Notes under the pieces: generated by a model
What the model was told of the DNA's origin: nothing
Databases searched by the model: none
Seen by the model: only the letters and a program-made list of their open reading frames with translations
Origin: Tanytarsus gracilentus
Taxonomy: Eukaryota; Arthropoda; Insecta; Diptera; Chironomidae
Assembly: GCA_038502055.1 (NCBI GenBank)
Contig: JAXRKN010000028.1
Span: 372,001-436,000 of the forward strand
Direction: 5' to 3'
DNA: 64,000 nt
Position numbers and translations under genes: made by a program
Shown: positions 24,081 to 36,005 of the stretch, one piece after another
How the letters are laid out: every line of letters starts with the position of its first letter
Numbering within the stretch: position 1 is the first letter of the stretch

Positions 24081-25624
24081 TTATGATGAGTAGGTGACGT
24101 TATTGGTGATCAGCTTTCGAATTTTGTGCAAGTTTGCATCAATCACACGACGATTTGACAATGTCACGGATACAAGTTCCAGGCGTTGCAATTTCGCGTC
24201 TGCATTATCAATGAAGGCTAGCAAATTCTCAGTATTTGTGCAGCGGTATAAGCTCAATTCCTTAATTTTGTGGTTAAGCTGCGTGTCTGGTGGAAAAGTT
24301 ACATCTCTAAACGTTGCCGACTGCAAGTTTGGCATATCAAATTTTGAAAAGCTGCAAAATTCCAGGAAAAGCTTTTCAATTCTGCCATGGCTGAGCGATG
24401 AATTCCAAATTAATCTTTCACCACGAAATTCCTTCAAATTTAAATGATCTTTTACTGATGATGTTGAAAGATTAAATCGATCATAAAACGAAGCCTTGAC
24501 ACTCAAAGTCTTAACGAATGGCATCTCTTTCAAAACTAAAATTGATCTGGGGTATTCAAACCCATACAATGTCAGTTCAACAGTTTTGAGACGAGGAAAG
24601 GGGCGAGTGAATTCCAGGATTGTTGCATTTGTTAAAGACAATTTTTCAAGTGTGTCGGAATGAAGTTTCAGGAAATTTTGAAGATTAGCTTTCGTGTGAG
24701 AAGAAAAGTTGCCTTCAAAACTAAATTCTTCAAGCTTGAACTTTGAATCGGTAAGAGTGTTGTCGTTGAACAATTGAAGAAATCTTCCAACATTGAGTGA
24801 TTTCAATCGACTTTGTTTGAGCAGAAATTGTTGAAAGCGAGGAGCGCCTGCTTCGTCAAATTCGAGAGTGTTAGAAAGTGAAAGTTTTTCCAACAATTGG
24901 CAATTCTCGAACAAGAAAAAGTTTTTCCAACAGTTATTAATTTCCAGAGCTTTCAAATGTTGGACATCTAATGCAGTTGTTGAGCTAGCAGAACGAAGTA
25001 TGTTTCCTTTGAAGTTTGCGCGAATTTTATTTGATGCCTTGAAATTCTTGATGATGTAAACTCCTACAGTAAAACTCAAGTTGCTATCAATTTCAATATC
25101 ATTTACGTGCGATGAAATCTTCTTGATGTATGGTGACACAATCGGTAACTCAGTTATTATAATATTATTCTTGAACGCTATCTTGCGGTAGATCCTTTGT
25201 CCAAAATCATTTTCAGTCATATAATCTAGTTCGAACAGCTTAGGAAATTGAAGTGTAATTCTTCTCATAATCTTTTCATTGTTGCCGATAAGTCCGTTCA
25301 TTGTCTTGCTTGTTAGACAAAATTTTAGAATGTCTTTTGTATCAAGAAAGCTTACGATTTCCTCAAACACATCCTGGTTCAGATTGTGAAATACACCCAT
25401 TCCAGCTGCGTCACTGATTAATGATTTTTCAAGTATTTCAGCCGATGTTTTCATCTCTTTAGCTTTACTGGATGTCGACTCATCATCATTTTCCTGGTCG
25501 AATTTACGTTTTGAACTTCTGAAAGTTGAAATTTGACAAGTTCTTTAACAAACTCCATCTTATTACTGATCAAGGACGTTTCCTTGATTGAAATAAGCAC
25601 TTACCTTAATTTTAAGTGTGCCAT
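24081..25624 (-). CDS. F-box protein with leucine-rich C-terminal region
   Basis: Probable substrate adaptor of an SCF (Skp1-Cullin1) ubiquitin ligase. Exons 25605-25624 and 24081-25518 join in phase 2 for 485 residues. The N-terminus is charged with a KRK nuclear-signal-like cluster (SSKRKFDQEN). The F-box lies at about residues 48-90 (VFHNLNQDVFEEIVSFLD, then TKDILKFCLTSKTMNGL). The rest is a series of degenerate leucine-rich repeats (LEKLSLSNT, LKSLNVGRF, LEKLSLTNATI, LKTVELTLYGF, IKELSLYRCT, LQRLELVSVTL). The repeats are divergent, so no named orthologue can be given. It sits between takeout-like genes 1 and 2, in the same orientation but unrelated to them. An 86-bp intron separates the 7-codon first exon. 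Confidence 0.88.
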
Positions 25625-25999
25625 TTCTCAAGAAAATCGTAAATTAAAAGTTTTACAATGCTGCCGCAGTTTTTCGGGAAATTTTTATGACATTCCCTTC
25701 GTTTTTAAATTTAGCCGTTAAAAAATTGAGAAATGCTGAAAATGTAAAAAGTGAATTGCACGCTTCATCTTAAATAAGAGCTAATGTCTTAATTAAATTA
25801 CAGAATAACAAGAACAGACCCCATTTTGCCGATATAAATTTTTTAAAATTAACACTTGAGAAAACACTAAAAACACCGCTACAATGATCATGATGATTTA
25901 TTTTTTCACCTGTACCTGCAACAATTTTAACAAATGACTGACACTTATTTCTTTAATTTGCCTATATTTATAATAAATCTATATTTGCAATTCTAATAT
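25625..25999. other. Intergenic, F-box promoter and takeout-2 3' flank
   Basis: AT-rich, no gene or clear element seen; presumably the F-box promoter and 3' UTR of the next gene. Confidence 0.5.
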
Positions 26000-27019
26000 T
26001 TAATTGAACATTTCATCATATGGAAAATTATTGAAAACGTGTTTCATGATGGTGTAAAAAACATTTCCAAACGCATCAACAATTGTCCCTTTGAGGTCAT
26101 CTAAAATTTCCTTCCAATTTTCATTCATAAACTTATTTAAATTGCGTCCAAGCTGCTCATTACCGTTGAACAAGTTTGTGAAGTTCAAAGACAACCTGAA
26201 GTAATTGTTATTGCATATGGTGCGCGGATAAGATGTTATAAGAAAAGAGAGAAAAAAACGTGTGAAAAAAAATTGTTTGCATGAGTCATCAGTAAGTCTT
26301 ACCTCGTCGTATTGAAAGTCATTTTAGACTTCTCGAGTTGCAGGAAAGTGCTTCCATTTCTATTTATAGCTTTTGCTTTAAATCTCAATAAAAAGTGCAC
26401 GTTGTCTGGAGCAAATAAAAATTTAAAAATAATTTTCCAGGCATGGAAACTTTGACATACCGAGTTGCATGTGAGAAGTTCCATTTCCATTAATCGGTAG
26501 TATAATTATTAATCCTTTGGCACTGTAAGGACCGTCGATCATCAATATCGGTGTTTTAAATCTAAAGTCTATAAAATTCAATTTTGACGGTTCGTTAAAT
26601 CCGCTTGCTTTGTACACTATCGCCTTCGATAATCCGCGCATTTCGATGTCCATAAAATTGAGTGCAATGCTAACTTTTGATTCTGGACCTTGAATTAAAT
26701 TCATTCGTTGAATTTGAATGGGATCGAGTGATGGAAGCAGAAGCTGATTGTATCCTTAATTAATAAATTTAGATTAAATAATTTCACTTAAGAATTAATT
26801 TCAAACCACTGAATTTGTTGAGAAAAATTTCATTAATCTTTTTGATAATGCATTCAGATTCTCCATAGCTGCACTTTTGGATGTCACTTGCTATTTTAAA
26901 ATAATCTTTCATCAATTTTGTCAAAAATCCATTTCTTTAATTTCCTTACGAAATTTCGCACATAAATTCTCACTGATGAAAATAATTAACAGCAAAATTG
27001 CAATAAATTCCTTATACAT
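26000..27019 (-). CDS. Takeout/JHBP-like secreted lipid-binding protein 2
   Basis: Second member of the cluster. Five exons, 26950-27019, 26807-26890, 26461-26754, 26303-26405 and 26000-26195, read continuously for about 248 residues. The signal peptide is MYKEFIAILLLIIFISENLC. The Cys pair is C-SYGESE-C, followed by LPSLDPIQIQRM, GPYSAKGLIIILPINGNG and NLFNGNEQLGRNLNKFMNEN, each aligning with gene 1. The intron after the signal peptide is shared (phase 1) with genes 1 and 3, and the one after MQL with gene 3. A consensus TATAAAAGG lies about 85 bp upstream of the ATG. Confidence 0.92.
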
Positions 27020-27100
27020 TTTTTAAGCGCACTGAAATACTCCACTTTTATCACTATGAACCGCGAGAGAATAGTAAGAAGATCGCATTCACTGTCGCAG

Positions 27101-27109
27101 CCTTTTATA
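27101..27109 (-). promoter_or_regulatory. TATA box of takeout-like gene 2
   Basis: TATAAAAGG, a consensus TATA box, on the minus strand about 85 bp upstream of the ATG. Confidence 0.7.
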
Positions 27110-27576
27110 CCATCATTCCACCTTAGGTCGTTAAGGAATGCATGACACATAAACAGATAGTGCGTAGAGCCCCGGCAAGGACAACCGGAATACTTATCGA
27201 TTCATATTGGCAAGTGCATACGTACGGTAAGGTGTATTACTTATCACTTTCATCGCGTGCTTCGCATGCCTTTACCACACATTCGCATATGTGACGTTTA
27301 GAAAATAAATTTTTCCTTGTGCGGTGTCAACAGTTCATTTAACTCTGCATACTTGACTCTGGCTCGACAATTTTTACGGTGCTGGTACTTAAAGCTTAAA
27401 GGCTTGCCTAGCGGTGGATTGCTTTTGACGTAACTTTTTTATCAACTGAAATTTCTTTAAAACTTAAACATTTTTTTTATTAAAAAATTTGAACTTTATT
27501 TACCCAAATGAAAATTTAAATTAAATAATATTTTAATATTTTAGGGTTGGACATATTTTAATATCACAATTTTAAT
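27110..27576. other. Intergenic between takeout-like genes 2 and 3
   Basis: No coding exon seen. The part near 27120-27420 is richer in GC than its surroundings and may hold upstream control sequence of gene 2. Confidence 0.45.
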
Positions 27577-28845
27577 CTAACTATCCAAGAAAAGCTTCTT
27601 ATAAGGAACTGTTTCAAATAGACTGCTGATAATTTGCGTGACAATTTTTGAGAGCGTGTTGGTAATTGCTGGTTTCAGTTCTGTGAAGATGATCTCCCAA
27701 TTTTCATTAATGAAGGTATTCATGTTGTCGCCGAGCGCCTTGTTGCCTTTAGAATGATTTAATAAAAATTAAATTATTATTTTAATGAAAACTTTATAAA
27801 ATTTACCGTTAAACAAATTTTCGAGATTGACGTAGAATTTTTTAACGTTGAACAAAAGTTTGCTCTTGGACACTCTCACGAATGACTCGCCATTTTTCTC
27901 AAAAGTTTCAAGTTTCAACTTCATTTTGATATCAGCGTCGTCTAAAGTTAAAATTAATTTATGAATTTGTGTTAGAGAAATATTTTTTTTGAGGGTCACC
28001 GAGCCCACAGAATATTCTATTGTATACTAACCAAAGAGCAAAGTTGCATTGCCTGAACCTGTGATGGGGAGAATTAAAACATTTCCATCGACGATGTACT
28101 TTGAGTTTATCGCCAACTTAGGAATTCTGGCATGAACCTCATACTTTGATTTCAATGGATTCAGTTCAAATCCAAGCGTCTTATAAACTTCAGCGTCCCT
28201 AAGACCACTAATGTATGCATCGCGGAGAGTGAGTTTAATTGCAATGCTACTCGACGGATCTTGAATTATGTTTGCTTGTGCGACATAAAGAGGATCGAAT
28301 GGAGGTAAATTGATTTCCTTATTGCCATCCTTTGCTATTTTTAGCCATGAATTTATTGCGCGGGGAATGCATTCGTTATCTCCTGATCGGCAGCGTGGCA
28401 GACTGCTGGCTACAAATTACAGGAAATGAAATTAAAAATTTGTACACTTTTTTTCTCAGAAATTTTTTTTAACACTTTTGTAATTTGATTAGTGCATTAT
28501 GATCACATCATTAAAATTGCATCCGGAAATGATGATTAAATTTTTGATTAAGAACGTCAGTGAACACATTAATTTGCTGCATTTTAATTTTTTTCTCACA
28601 ATCCACTTGATTTTTTATTCGTTTATTGTTTTTGAATTTCTGAATAATTGAATCAATTAAAATGTTGCAATCAGATCAATATCACTTTGAAGAATTTCCT
28701 GGATTTTTTATCTTAAATTTTTTCCATCAAATTATAAAGTTTTATTTTTGAAATTGTAAATTTCACGACACTTACGAATCTCAACTGCTTGACAAGCCAA
28801 TAATAATCCAAAGAACGTAATTACTTTAGCACTATCCATCACCAT
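27577..28845 (-). CDS. Takeout/JHBP-like secreted lipid-binding protein 3
   Basis: Third member of the cluster. Four exons, 28776-28845, 28032-28409, 27807-27941 and 27577-27746, about 250 residues. Signal peptide MVMDSAKVITFFGLLLACQA. Cys pair C-RSGDNE-C, then LPPFDPLYVAQ, GNVLILPITGSGNATLLF and a C-terminal block NLFNGNKALGDNMNTFINEN matching genes 1 and 2. It has its own intron inside the NLFNG-NKALG motif (phase 1). The stop TAG is at 27577-27579. A TATAAAAGCC box lies about 150 bp upstream of the ATG. Confidence 0.92.
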
Positions 28846-28994
28846 TTTATTTAATTGTGTAAAAACAATTGCTCAATAAATTTGCAATAAATCTGAGAGT
28901 AAAAAAAATATATTTTTAATTCCAACGAGCGCGCTTCAAACTTTCTTCACCGTTCGAAGTTTCAAAATTGTTTAGAATGATTTGAAAGATCCTC

Positions 28995-29004
28995 GGCTTT
29001 TATA
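28995..29004 (-). promoter_or_regulatory. TATA box of takeout-like gene 3
   Basis: TATAAAAGCC on the minus strand about 150 bp upstream of the ATG. Confidence 0.55.
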
Positions 29005-30564
29005 TCTCGAGAGAATCTTCTAAATTTTTCAACAATGTGAGTGAGCGAGAATGAGTGCGAGCAAATGAGCGAAAAAACCAATTAATGCTGATTGTTATGA
29101 TAATTATTTGCTTCCCATCAATTCGGCAATTTATGAACGCACGAGATGAATGAAAAAAAAACTTTAACACGAAGACTTTGCTACCGTGTATTTGAGTTAG
29201 AGCCCTTAAAATTCAGATGCTCGGCTCATTTTGTTCTTTTTTACAACACACAAAATGTAATTAAAAGGGGAATAAAACATTGAGCATCTTGTCGAGATTT
29301 TCTTCTTGTTTGATTAATGTTCTGTTCTTTGAGCTCTTCTTGGAAGTGCTTTGAATGTTATTTGCGTGTTGTTAGTGACGTGTAGAGGTGTCTTGTAGAA
29401 CTTTCCATGACGTGCTTCAATATGAAGGTATTGATGAACCTTAATTGGATAAATTTCGCTGGGTCATGGTGAATTAAAAAGACTTTTTAAATTTAAATTT
29501 GCGTCGATTTGAGAATAATGTCAAGGTGTGATAACTTAATTTTTCGATTTAGTTTAAATGAGATATTTTGAAAAATTCCTAAAAGAATAAATATTTTTAG
29601 AAAAACTTACAACTTTTGCCTTACATTTCAAAGAATCTAGAATAATAATAAAATGTGTACATAACATGTCAGGTGTTCAGACTCGAGAAGAATCTCAGTA
29701 AAAGTGAAAAATATGTTTTTCAAATTATTTATTTAAATTATCATTTCTTGGGTTTATTTATTTTGAGGAATAAATCATTTTATACAATAATTGCAATTTA
29801 AGTTCAACTTCATTAAGTTGCAAGTTCAGTCTCAAATATTTGCCGGAGCGACACGTTTGCTAAAAAAAATATTTGTTGATTTTAAAAAATTATTTTTGAC
29901 TAAAAATCAAAGAAGGAAAAAATCAGAGAAAATCCAAAAATTTTACGCGTTACTTCCTGACAAAAATTTAATTTTATATTTTTTAAAAATTCGTTTCTTA
30001 TCTCGCAATAAAAATGTTTATTGCAGTAACTCAAAACGGTTGTCACTTAATAAAATGTACAAAACTTAGACAAAACTCTCATTATCTCATAATTAAACCT
30101 TTGAAGTTGATGTAAAAATTGAGTTAATTTGTAATTTAATAGTCAAAGGTGACACATGATCACATAATTCGTGAAATTAATTATGTGTAAAATGCGCACA
30201 GCAAAATAATTTATTACATTTAAACTGGAAAATGTTTTTTGTTCACAAATTATGTTCTATATAATCTGCGAATATAAATATAGACAAGAACTTAAACTTG
30301 ACATTGAGAAAATATAAACAAATTTTTTACTCTCGAGAGCTCTCATACTATTTTAAAAGACGGCGAAAAAAATCACAATCACAATGCTCGAATTTATATA
30401 TGTGAGAGAGTAAGAAGTAGTAAAAAAGGCTACAGTGTTCTAATTTAAAACAGTTTTGTGCACAATAATTAAAATTCGATTGTCCAATGTCAAAAGAGAC
30501 TCGATCACATAAAGTTCTATAGTTATCTCGCGTCTACTGATACATATTTGTTTGTCTCAGTCCA
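29005..30564. other. Intergenic between divergent takeout-3 and sulfatase genes
   Basis: About 1.6 kb of AT-rich DNA with no supported gene. The open frame at 29791-30069 is Lys/Phe/Leu-rich and looks like chance. Confidence 0.5.
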
Positions 30565-30604
30565 TATATTTAAGCATTAGAGTGGTTGCATAATTCCCTC
30601 AGTC
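30565..30604 (+). promoter_or_regulatory. Core promoter candidate of the sulfatase gene
   Basis: TATATTTAAG at 30565 is followed about 35 bp later by an initiator-like CTCAGTC (A at 30601). This is the usual insect TATA-Inr spacing and would give a 5' UTR of roughly 218 nt. Confidence 0.4.
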
Positions 30605-30818
30605 ATCATAAGAATTTTATACAAATCAGTGCTAAACTTCTGGTGTTAAGCGAGTGATTAATAATCAATCGAAAGCTCATATAGATGTCAGTTGATGAAA
30701 ACATCACGAGTTGAGTTGAGCAAATTAAATAGTTTGAAAAAAAAAACAAATTCAGTTGTCATATGGCACCCTTATGAGTCAGTGTGGAAACTAGATCGAG
30801 TGCAATTTAAAATTTAAA

Positions 30819-32838
30819 ATGACACAAAAATTAGTTTTAACATTTTTATCGGTGCTTTTTATCAATCAAATTCTTTGTGATGTTCAAACTCCTTCAGACA
30901 AAAAACCAAACATTGTTATCATTATCGCTGATGATCTTGGATTTAATGATGTTAGCTTTCATGGAAGCACGGAAATCCCAACGAGAAATATTGACGCACT
31001 TTGTTATAATGGTGTCGTCTTGAATAGGTTTGAGACTTTTCATTCCTGTCACATGATAAACAAAAATTTAAATTAATTAGAATGGCTAAAAAATTATTCC
31101 AGGTTTTACACACCTCCTTTGTGCACGCCTTCACGGTCATCGCTCATGACGGGAAAGTATAGCACACGACTAGGTTAGAATAAAAACATTTTAAATGCTG
31201 ATAAATAAGTCAAAGCATCTGATTTTAATCACAATAAAAAATTAATTATGCCTTAAAGGAATGCAACACCACGTGATTATCTCCGACGAACCATGGGGTT
31301 TACCACTAAACGAGAAAATTTTACCTCAATATTTTAAAGAAGCAGGTTATCGGACAGCGCTTGTAGGGTATTTAAAAATTATTTTAAAATTCAATTAAAT
31401 TGTTTGTAAAAATAAAAATTCTTATCAGCAAATGGCACTTGGGATTTCACGAAAAAAATTACACGGCAACTATGCGTGGATTTGATTCACATTTTGGTTA
31501 CCTCGGTCCTTACATCGGCTATTATGATCATTCATTAATCATGTTCGATCGAAACTATTCGCGCGGTTATGACATGAGAAGAAATTTGGAGATGACGAAT
31601 GACTTGAAAGGAAAATACGCAACAGATCTATTTAATAATGAAGCTGTTAATTTAATTCGCGATCATGACGTCAGTCAGCCGTTGTTTTTACTTTTAACGC
31701 ATCTTGCGCCGCATGCTGGAAATGAAGATAAGCCAATGGAGGCACCAGAAGATGTTGTTAAAAAATTTGAATATATTAAAGATGAGAAGAGAAGAACTTT
31801 AGCGGCTATGATTTCGGTGATGGATGACGGAGTTGGAAAAGTTGTGAAAGCGATTAAAGAGAAAGGAATTTTGGATAACACAATCATCATGTTCATGTCT
31901 GATAATGGAGGTAAATTAATTATCAATTGGTTAATTAATTTTTAATAAAATTTGAATTAGGACCAACCCAAGGAATTCACTCAACGGCAGCTTCGAATTT
32001 TCCTCTAAGGGGTCAAAAGGGAAGTTTATGGGAAGGAGGATGCAGAGTACCGGCATGCATCTACAGTCCATTGATTAAGAATAGAAGAAGGGTGTCAAAT
32101 GAATTTATGTACATGACTGACATTCTTCCAACTTTTGCATCTGCCGCTAACATTTCGATCAATGTTAGAGATTTAGATGGAATCGATCAATGGCAAGTTA
32201 TTAGTGAAGATTTACCAACGGTTAGGAAGGAAATTTTGTATAATATTGAGTCAGTTTTATCGTTCAGTGCTGTTATGAATGATGGATGGAAACTTGTGAA
32301 TGGAACTGAAAGTTTAAAAAATGCTGGCTGGTTAGGAAGTTCTGGAACTGAATCGAAATCAAATTTTAAAGATTATGTTGTAAAAGTTCAAGAATCAGAT
32401 GCTGCACGAAGTTTACCTTCACTAACTTCAAATGAGATTAAAATGATCCAGGAAAAATCTTTAGTTAAATGTAAAAATTTCACACACACAACTAAATGTA
32501 ACCCCCTGGAATCTCCATGTCTTTTCAACATAGTTGACGACCCATGCGAGCAAAATAATTTGGCGCATGAAAAACCGGAAAAAGTTAAATTTCTTCTTTC
32601 ACGATTGTCACATCACATAAATGAAATGGTTCCATCACGAAGAGCACCTATTGATCCACTGTGTGATCCTAAATTGTACAATTACCACTGGACATGGTGG
32701 ATTGATGAGAAAGTTAAAAATCCGACAGATAGCTCAGAAAAAGTTTTAATTTTTGCATTTTATTTCTCAATTTTTGCCACTGTAATTTTAATTATTTTCT
32801 TAAGATGTTCAAGAAGTAGAAATGAAGTTAAGAAATAA
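30819..32838 (+). CDS. Arylsulfatase B-like sulfatase with C-terminal membrane anchor
   Basis: Hydrolyses sulfate esters, in the family typically of N-acetylgalactosamine 4-sulfate. Five exons, 30819-31027, 31103-31173, 31259-31367, 31429-31910 and 31961-32838, give 582 residues. A signal peptide (about residues 1-20) is followed by [20 protein letters not shown] with the metal-binding Asp pair. The catalytic signature CTPSR has its Cys at residue 77, the residue converted to formylglycine. GKWHLGFH and MSDNGG, both active-site motifs of ARSB/ARSI/ARSJ, follow. Unusually there is a hydrophobic segment near residues 550-572 ([20 protein letters not shown]) and a basic tail [11 protein letters not shown], so it is probably a type I membrane protein. 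AATAAA at 32853. It converges with the first sugar transporter, 48 bp away. Confidence 0.95.
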
Positions 32839-32852
32839 TTTTTCGTTTTTCG

Positions 32853-32858
32853 AATAAA
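32853..32858 (+). terminator. Poly(A) signal of the sulfatase gene
   Basis: AATAAA 14 bp after the stop codon, inside the 48-bp gap to the convergent transporter gene. Confidence 0.65.
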
Positions 32859-32886
32859 GTTTTTGAATTTTGCAATTAATTTCATT

Positions 32887-34270
32887 TTATTTTTTCTTAT
32901 CCAAAAGTCTCTGAATTTCATACAAAGATTTTCCTTTTGTTTCCGGTAGAAAAACTTTAACAAAAACAATTCCAAGACAGCAGCAAAATGCGAAAGCATA
33001 AAACATCAAGTGCATTCCAATAAAATTTGATAAGAGTGGAAAAATTAAGGTCACAATGAATGAAAGAAAAAAATTAACTGTCTGTGCCATTGGAGCCACA
33101 ATTTTTTTTGCCGAAATCGAAAAAAGTTCTCCGAGTAATACGAAAGTTATGCTTCCAATGCCCAAACAAAAGCCGATAAAAAATATGCAAATACACATGA
33201 GTGGAACCCATTCAAAGCCGGCGAGATTAAGTTCACGTGATTTAGCGTGAAAAAATATTCCGTTGCCAATGTGTCCGATGATCATGACAGTGAACGATAA
33301 AATCAATAAAATTCTTCTTCCGCATCGATCGACCAAGGTTAATGTTACGAACACTGTGATGAGTTTAATGACACCTAAAAAAATTGTACAAACAAATGGA
33401 TCGAGAGTCATTTCGGAATCAATTAAAATTGTTGTGAGGTAAAATAAAATCGCATTATTTCCAGAGGTTTGAAAGAAGACGAACATAAAGACGATGATGA
33501 CGAAAGCCTTTCGAGTTGATGGAATTTTCATTTCGCTCGTGAATGTTGGAGACTGATACAGTCTTTCCAATTCTTTCATTTCCACTTCAATGTTTGATTT
33601 TTTTCCTCTCAAGAAATTCAAAGAATTTTTTGCTTCATCAAATTTTTCGTTTCTCATGAGATAAATTGGTGTTTCGGGTAAGAACATTGAGGTGATGAAA
33701 AAAATTGTGACGGCGAGAGCGCAAATCGAATTTGCTATAGTTTGATTTAAAAAGGAAGCCACAACATAAATAAAAAGAATTCCAGCTTTGACGGTGACCT
33801 CAAAGAGCGCCAATAAAGTTCCACGAATTTCTTTAGAAGAAATTTCTCCGATGTAAATTGGCACAATAAAAGTGTAACCTCCGCCTGCAATGCCAGTTAA
33901 AAATCTTCCAAATATAACCTTGAATTAAATTTTTAGAGTTTTCGTTAAAAATTTTAAATTTAAAATTTACCATCCACGCACTTGATGGGAAAATTAGAAA
34001 TAGCCATCCAATAATGCTAGGAATTGAATAAACGGCAATCAACACTTTTGTTCCAAAATAATTTCGAACCAATCCGGCCGGAATGCATGAAAATGTTGCA
34101 CCTAACGACATCATTGACACTGACCATGCGGCTTCATTAATTGAAATTTCAAAAGAAGAATCTTTCAGTAAAATTGGAATAGATGGAGAACTCCACCCTA
34201 AAGAGATGCCATAGAGAAAAGTTCCACCGCTGGCTAGGATAAATAAAAATGTAATTTTTTGAAATTCCAT
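32887..34270 (-). CDS. MFS sugar transporter 1 (Tret1-like)
   Basis: Facilitative sugar transporter of the major facilitator family, plasma membrane, most like insect Tret1/trehalose-hexose carriers. Exons 33971-34270 and 32887-33918 join in phase 0 (SSAWM|VIFGRF) for 443 residues. Visible motifs: GISLGWSSPSIPIL in the first loop, GRFLTGIAGGGYTFIVPIYI in helix 4, LVDRCGRR between helices 8 and 9, and the C-terminal LPETKGKSLYEIQ. About twelve hydrophobic segments. The start is uncertain: ATG 34270 aligns best with the paralogue, but the frame is open to another ATG at 34330 with 20 more residues, or a small first exon may exist. Tandem partner of the next gene with the same intron site. The true substrate is unknown. 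Confidence 0.9.
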
Positions 34271-34555
34271 GGATTTAGTGATTTTACCCACGATAGCTAC
34301 AAAAATTTGTACAAAAATTGAAAAATCCATCAAAACTTTGTTAGATGAAATCTTGCACTGCAAAAATATTTTGAAAAATTTAAGATAAAAATTATCTCAC
34401 CACAATCTGAGATTAGATAGCATCAAACAGATTTATGAATATTTTATGATAAAAAATAACAAGGTTAATTTGATTATCTTAATGTAATCATGGACAATTT
34501 TATTTCCGTTGACACCATCAAGATTTTTCTAGCTAAATTTTTCATTACATAAATT

Positions 34556-36005
34556 TTATTTTCTTAAAATTTCCTGGATTTCATTTAAAGATTTTCCTTT
34601 AGTCTCTGGAACAACTAACCAAGTGTAAATTATCCCAATAAAGCAGCAGAATGAGAAAATATAAAATAAGATGTACATTCCAATGAATTCAGACACTAGA
34701 GGAAAAGTTAGAGTCACAATGAAGGAGAGGAAAAAATTTGTGGTTTGAGCGAGTGGTGCGACAATTCTTTTTGCAGAAATTGAAAAGAGCTCGCCGACCA
34801 GAACAAAAGGCACACTCCCAATGCCAGCGGAAAATCCAATTGCAAAAGTGCACAGACAAACGACTGGAACCCATTGAAAGCTTTCGAGGTTAAAGTTTAA
34901 AAGTTTTGCATTGAAAAATACCGCAAGTCCCAACAATCCAAGACACATAATCGAAAACGATAGAATTAACAAAAATTTCCTTCCGCGTCTATCAATTAAA
35001 GCAATGCTAACACCAACTGCCAGAAGTTGCACGAAACCCAAAATTACAGTGCTCAGGAACGGATCTAAACTCACACCAGACTCGATGAAAATTGTGGTGA
35101 GATAAAAAAGAAGTGCATTGTCGCCGGTTGCTTGAAAAAGCACAAAAATGCAAAATATAATGAAAAAAGCTTTTCGAGTCGCTTTGTTTTTCATTTCCTT
35201 CATGAATGTTGACTTGCATGACTGTTCTTGTCGCTGAAGTTCATATAGCTCAGTTTCAATATCAAAATTTTTAGCCCTCAACTTTCTGAGTGAACTTTTG
35301 GCATGCTCAATTTTTGACTTTTTCACAAGATAAACTGGAGATTCAGGAATAAAGACAGTGGCGAGAACGTAAGCCATAAAAACGCTCAAATATATCACAT
35401 TTGCCATTTTCAGACTTAAAAGTGACGGCAGTGCATAGCTCACTAGTATCCCAATCTTCACATTCACATCAAAGATCACTAATAAAGTTCCTCGAATTTC
35501 TTTAGAAGCAATTTCACCAATATAAACTGGCACAATAAATGTATAAGCACCGGATGTCACACCGATCAAAAATCGTCCCAAAATAACCTTAAAAAAAATT
35601 TACTCGATTATTTTTATCAAAAATAATTTAAATCTCACCATCCACGAATGAAACGGAAAAATTAATAAAAGCCATCCAACGACACTCGGAATTGCACACA
35701 GAAAAATTGCAAGTCTCGTTCCAAATTTGTTTCTCAAAATTCCAGAAGGCACACATGAGAAAGTTGATCCTAATGACATCATAGCGACCGACCATGCGGC
35801 ATCACTAATTGTAAAACTAAATTTTCCATTTTCAAGCAAAATTGGAACAGCCGGTGAACTCCACCCGAATGATAAACCAAATAAAATTCCACCTCCGCAA
35901 GCTTTTAATTTAAATTTAGATTTCAGTAAATTTTAAAAAAGTTAATTTAAATTCTATACCAGTTAAAGCTGCTAAAACTTGCGTCAAAGAAATTGAGCTG
36001 TACAT
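34556..36005 (-). CDS. MFS sugar transporter 2 (Tret1-like)
   Basis: Tandem paralogue of transporter 1. Exons 35960-36005, 35639-35901 and 34556-35587 give 446 residues. Motifs: GLSFGWSSPAVPILL, GRFLIGVTSGAYTFIVPVYI, LIDRRGRK, and VPETKGKSLNEIQ near the end. The intron after HSWM is at the same codon as in transporter 1. The 15-codon first exon (MYSSISLTQVLAALT) is supported by a phase-1 junction into ACGGGILFG, the start of helix 1. An initiator-like TCAGTC lies 32 bp upstream of the ATG on the minus strand. Sugar specificity cannot be told from sequence. Confidence 0.92.

Noticed and set aside
29791..30069. 92-codon ORF upstream of the sulfatase
   Set aside because: Lys/Phe/Leu-biased, typical of AT-rich intergenic DNA; no support.
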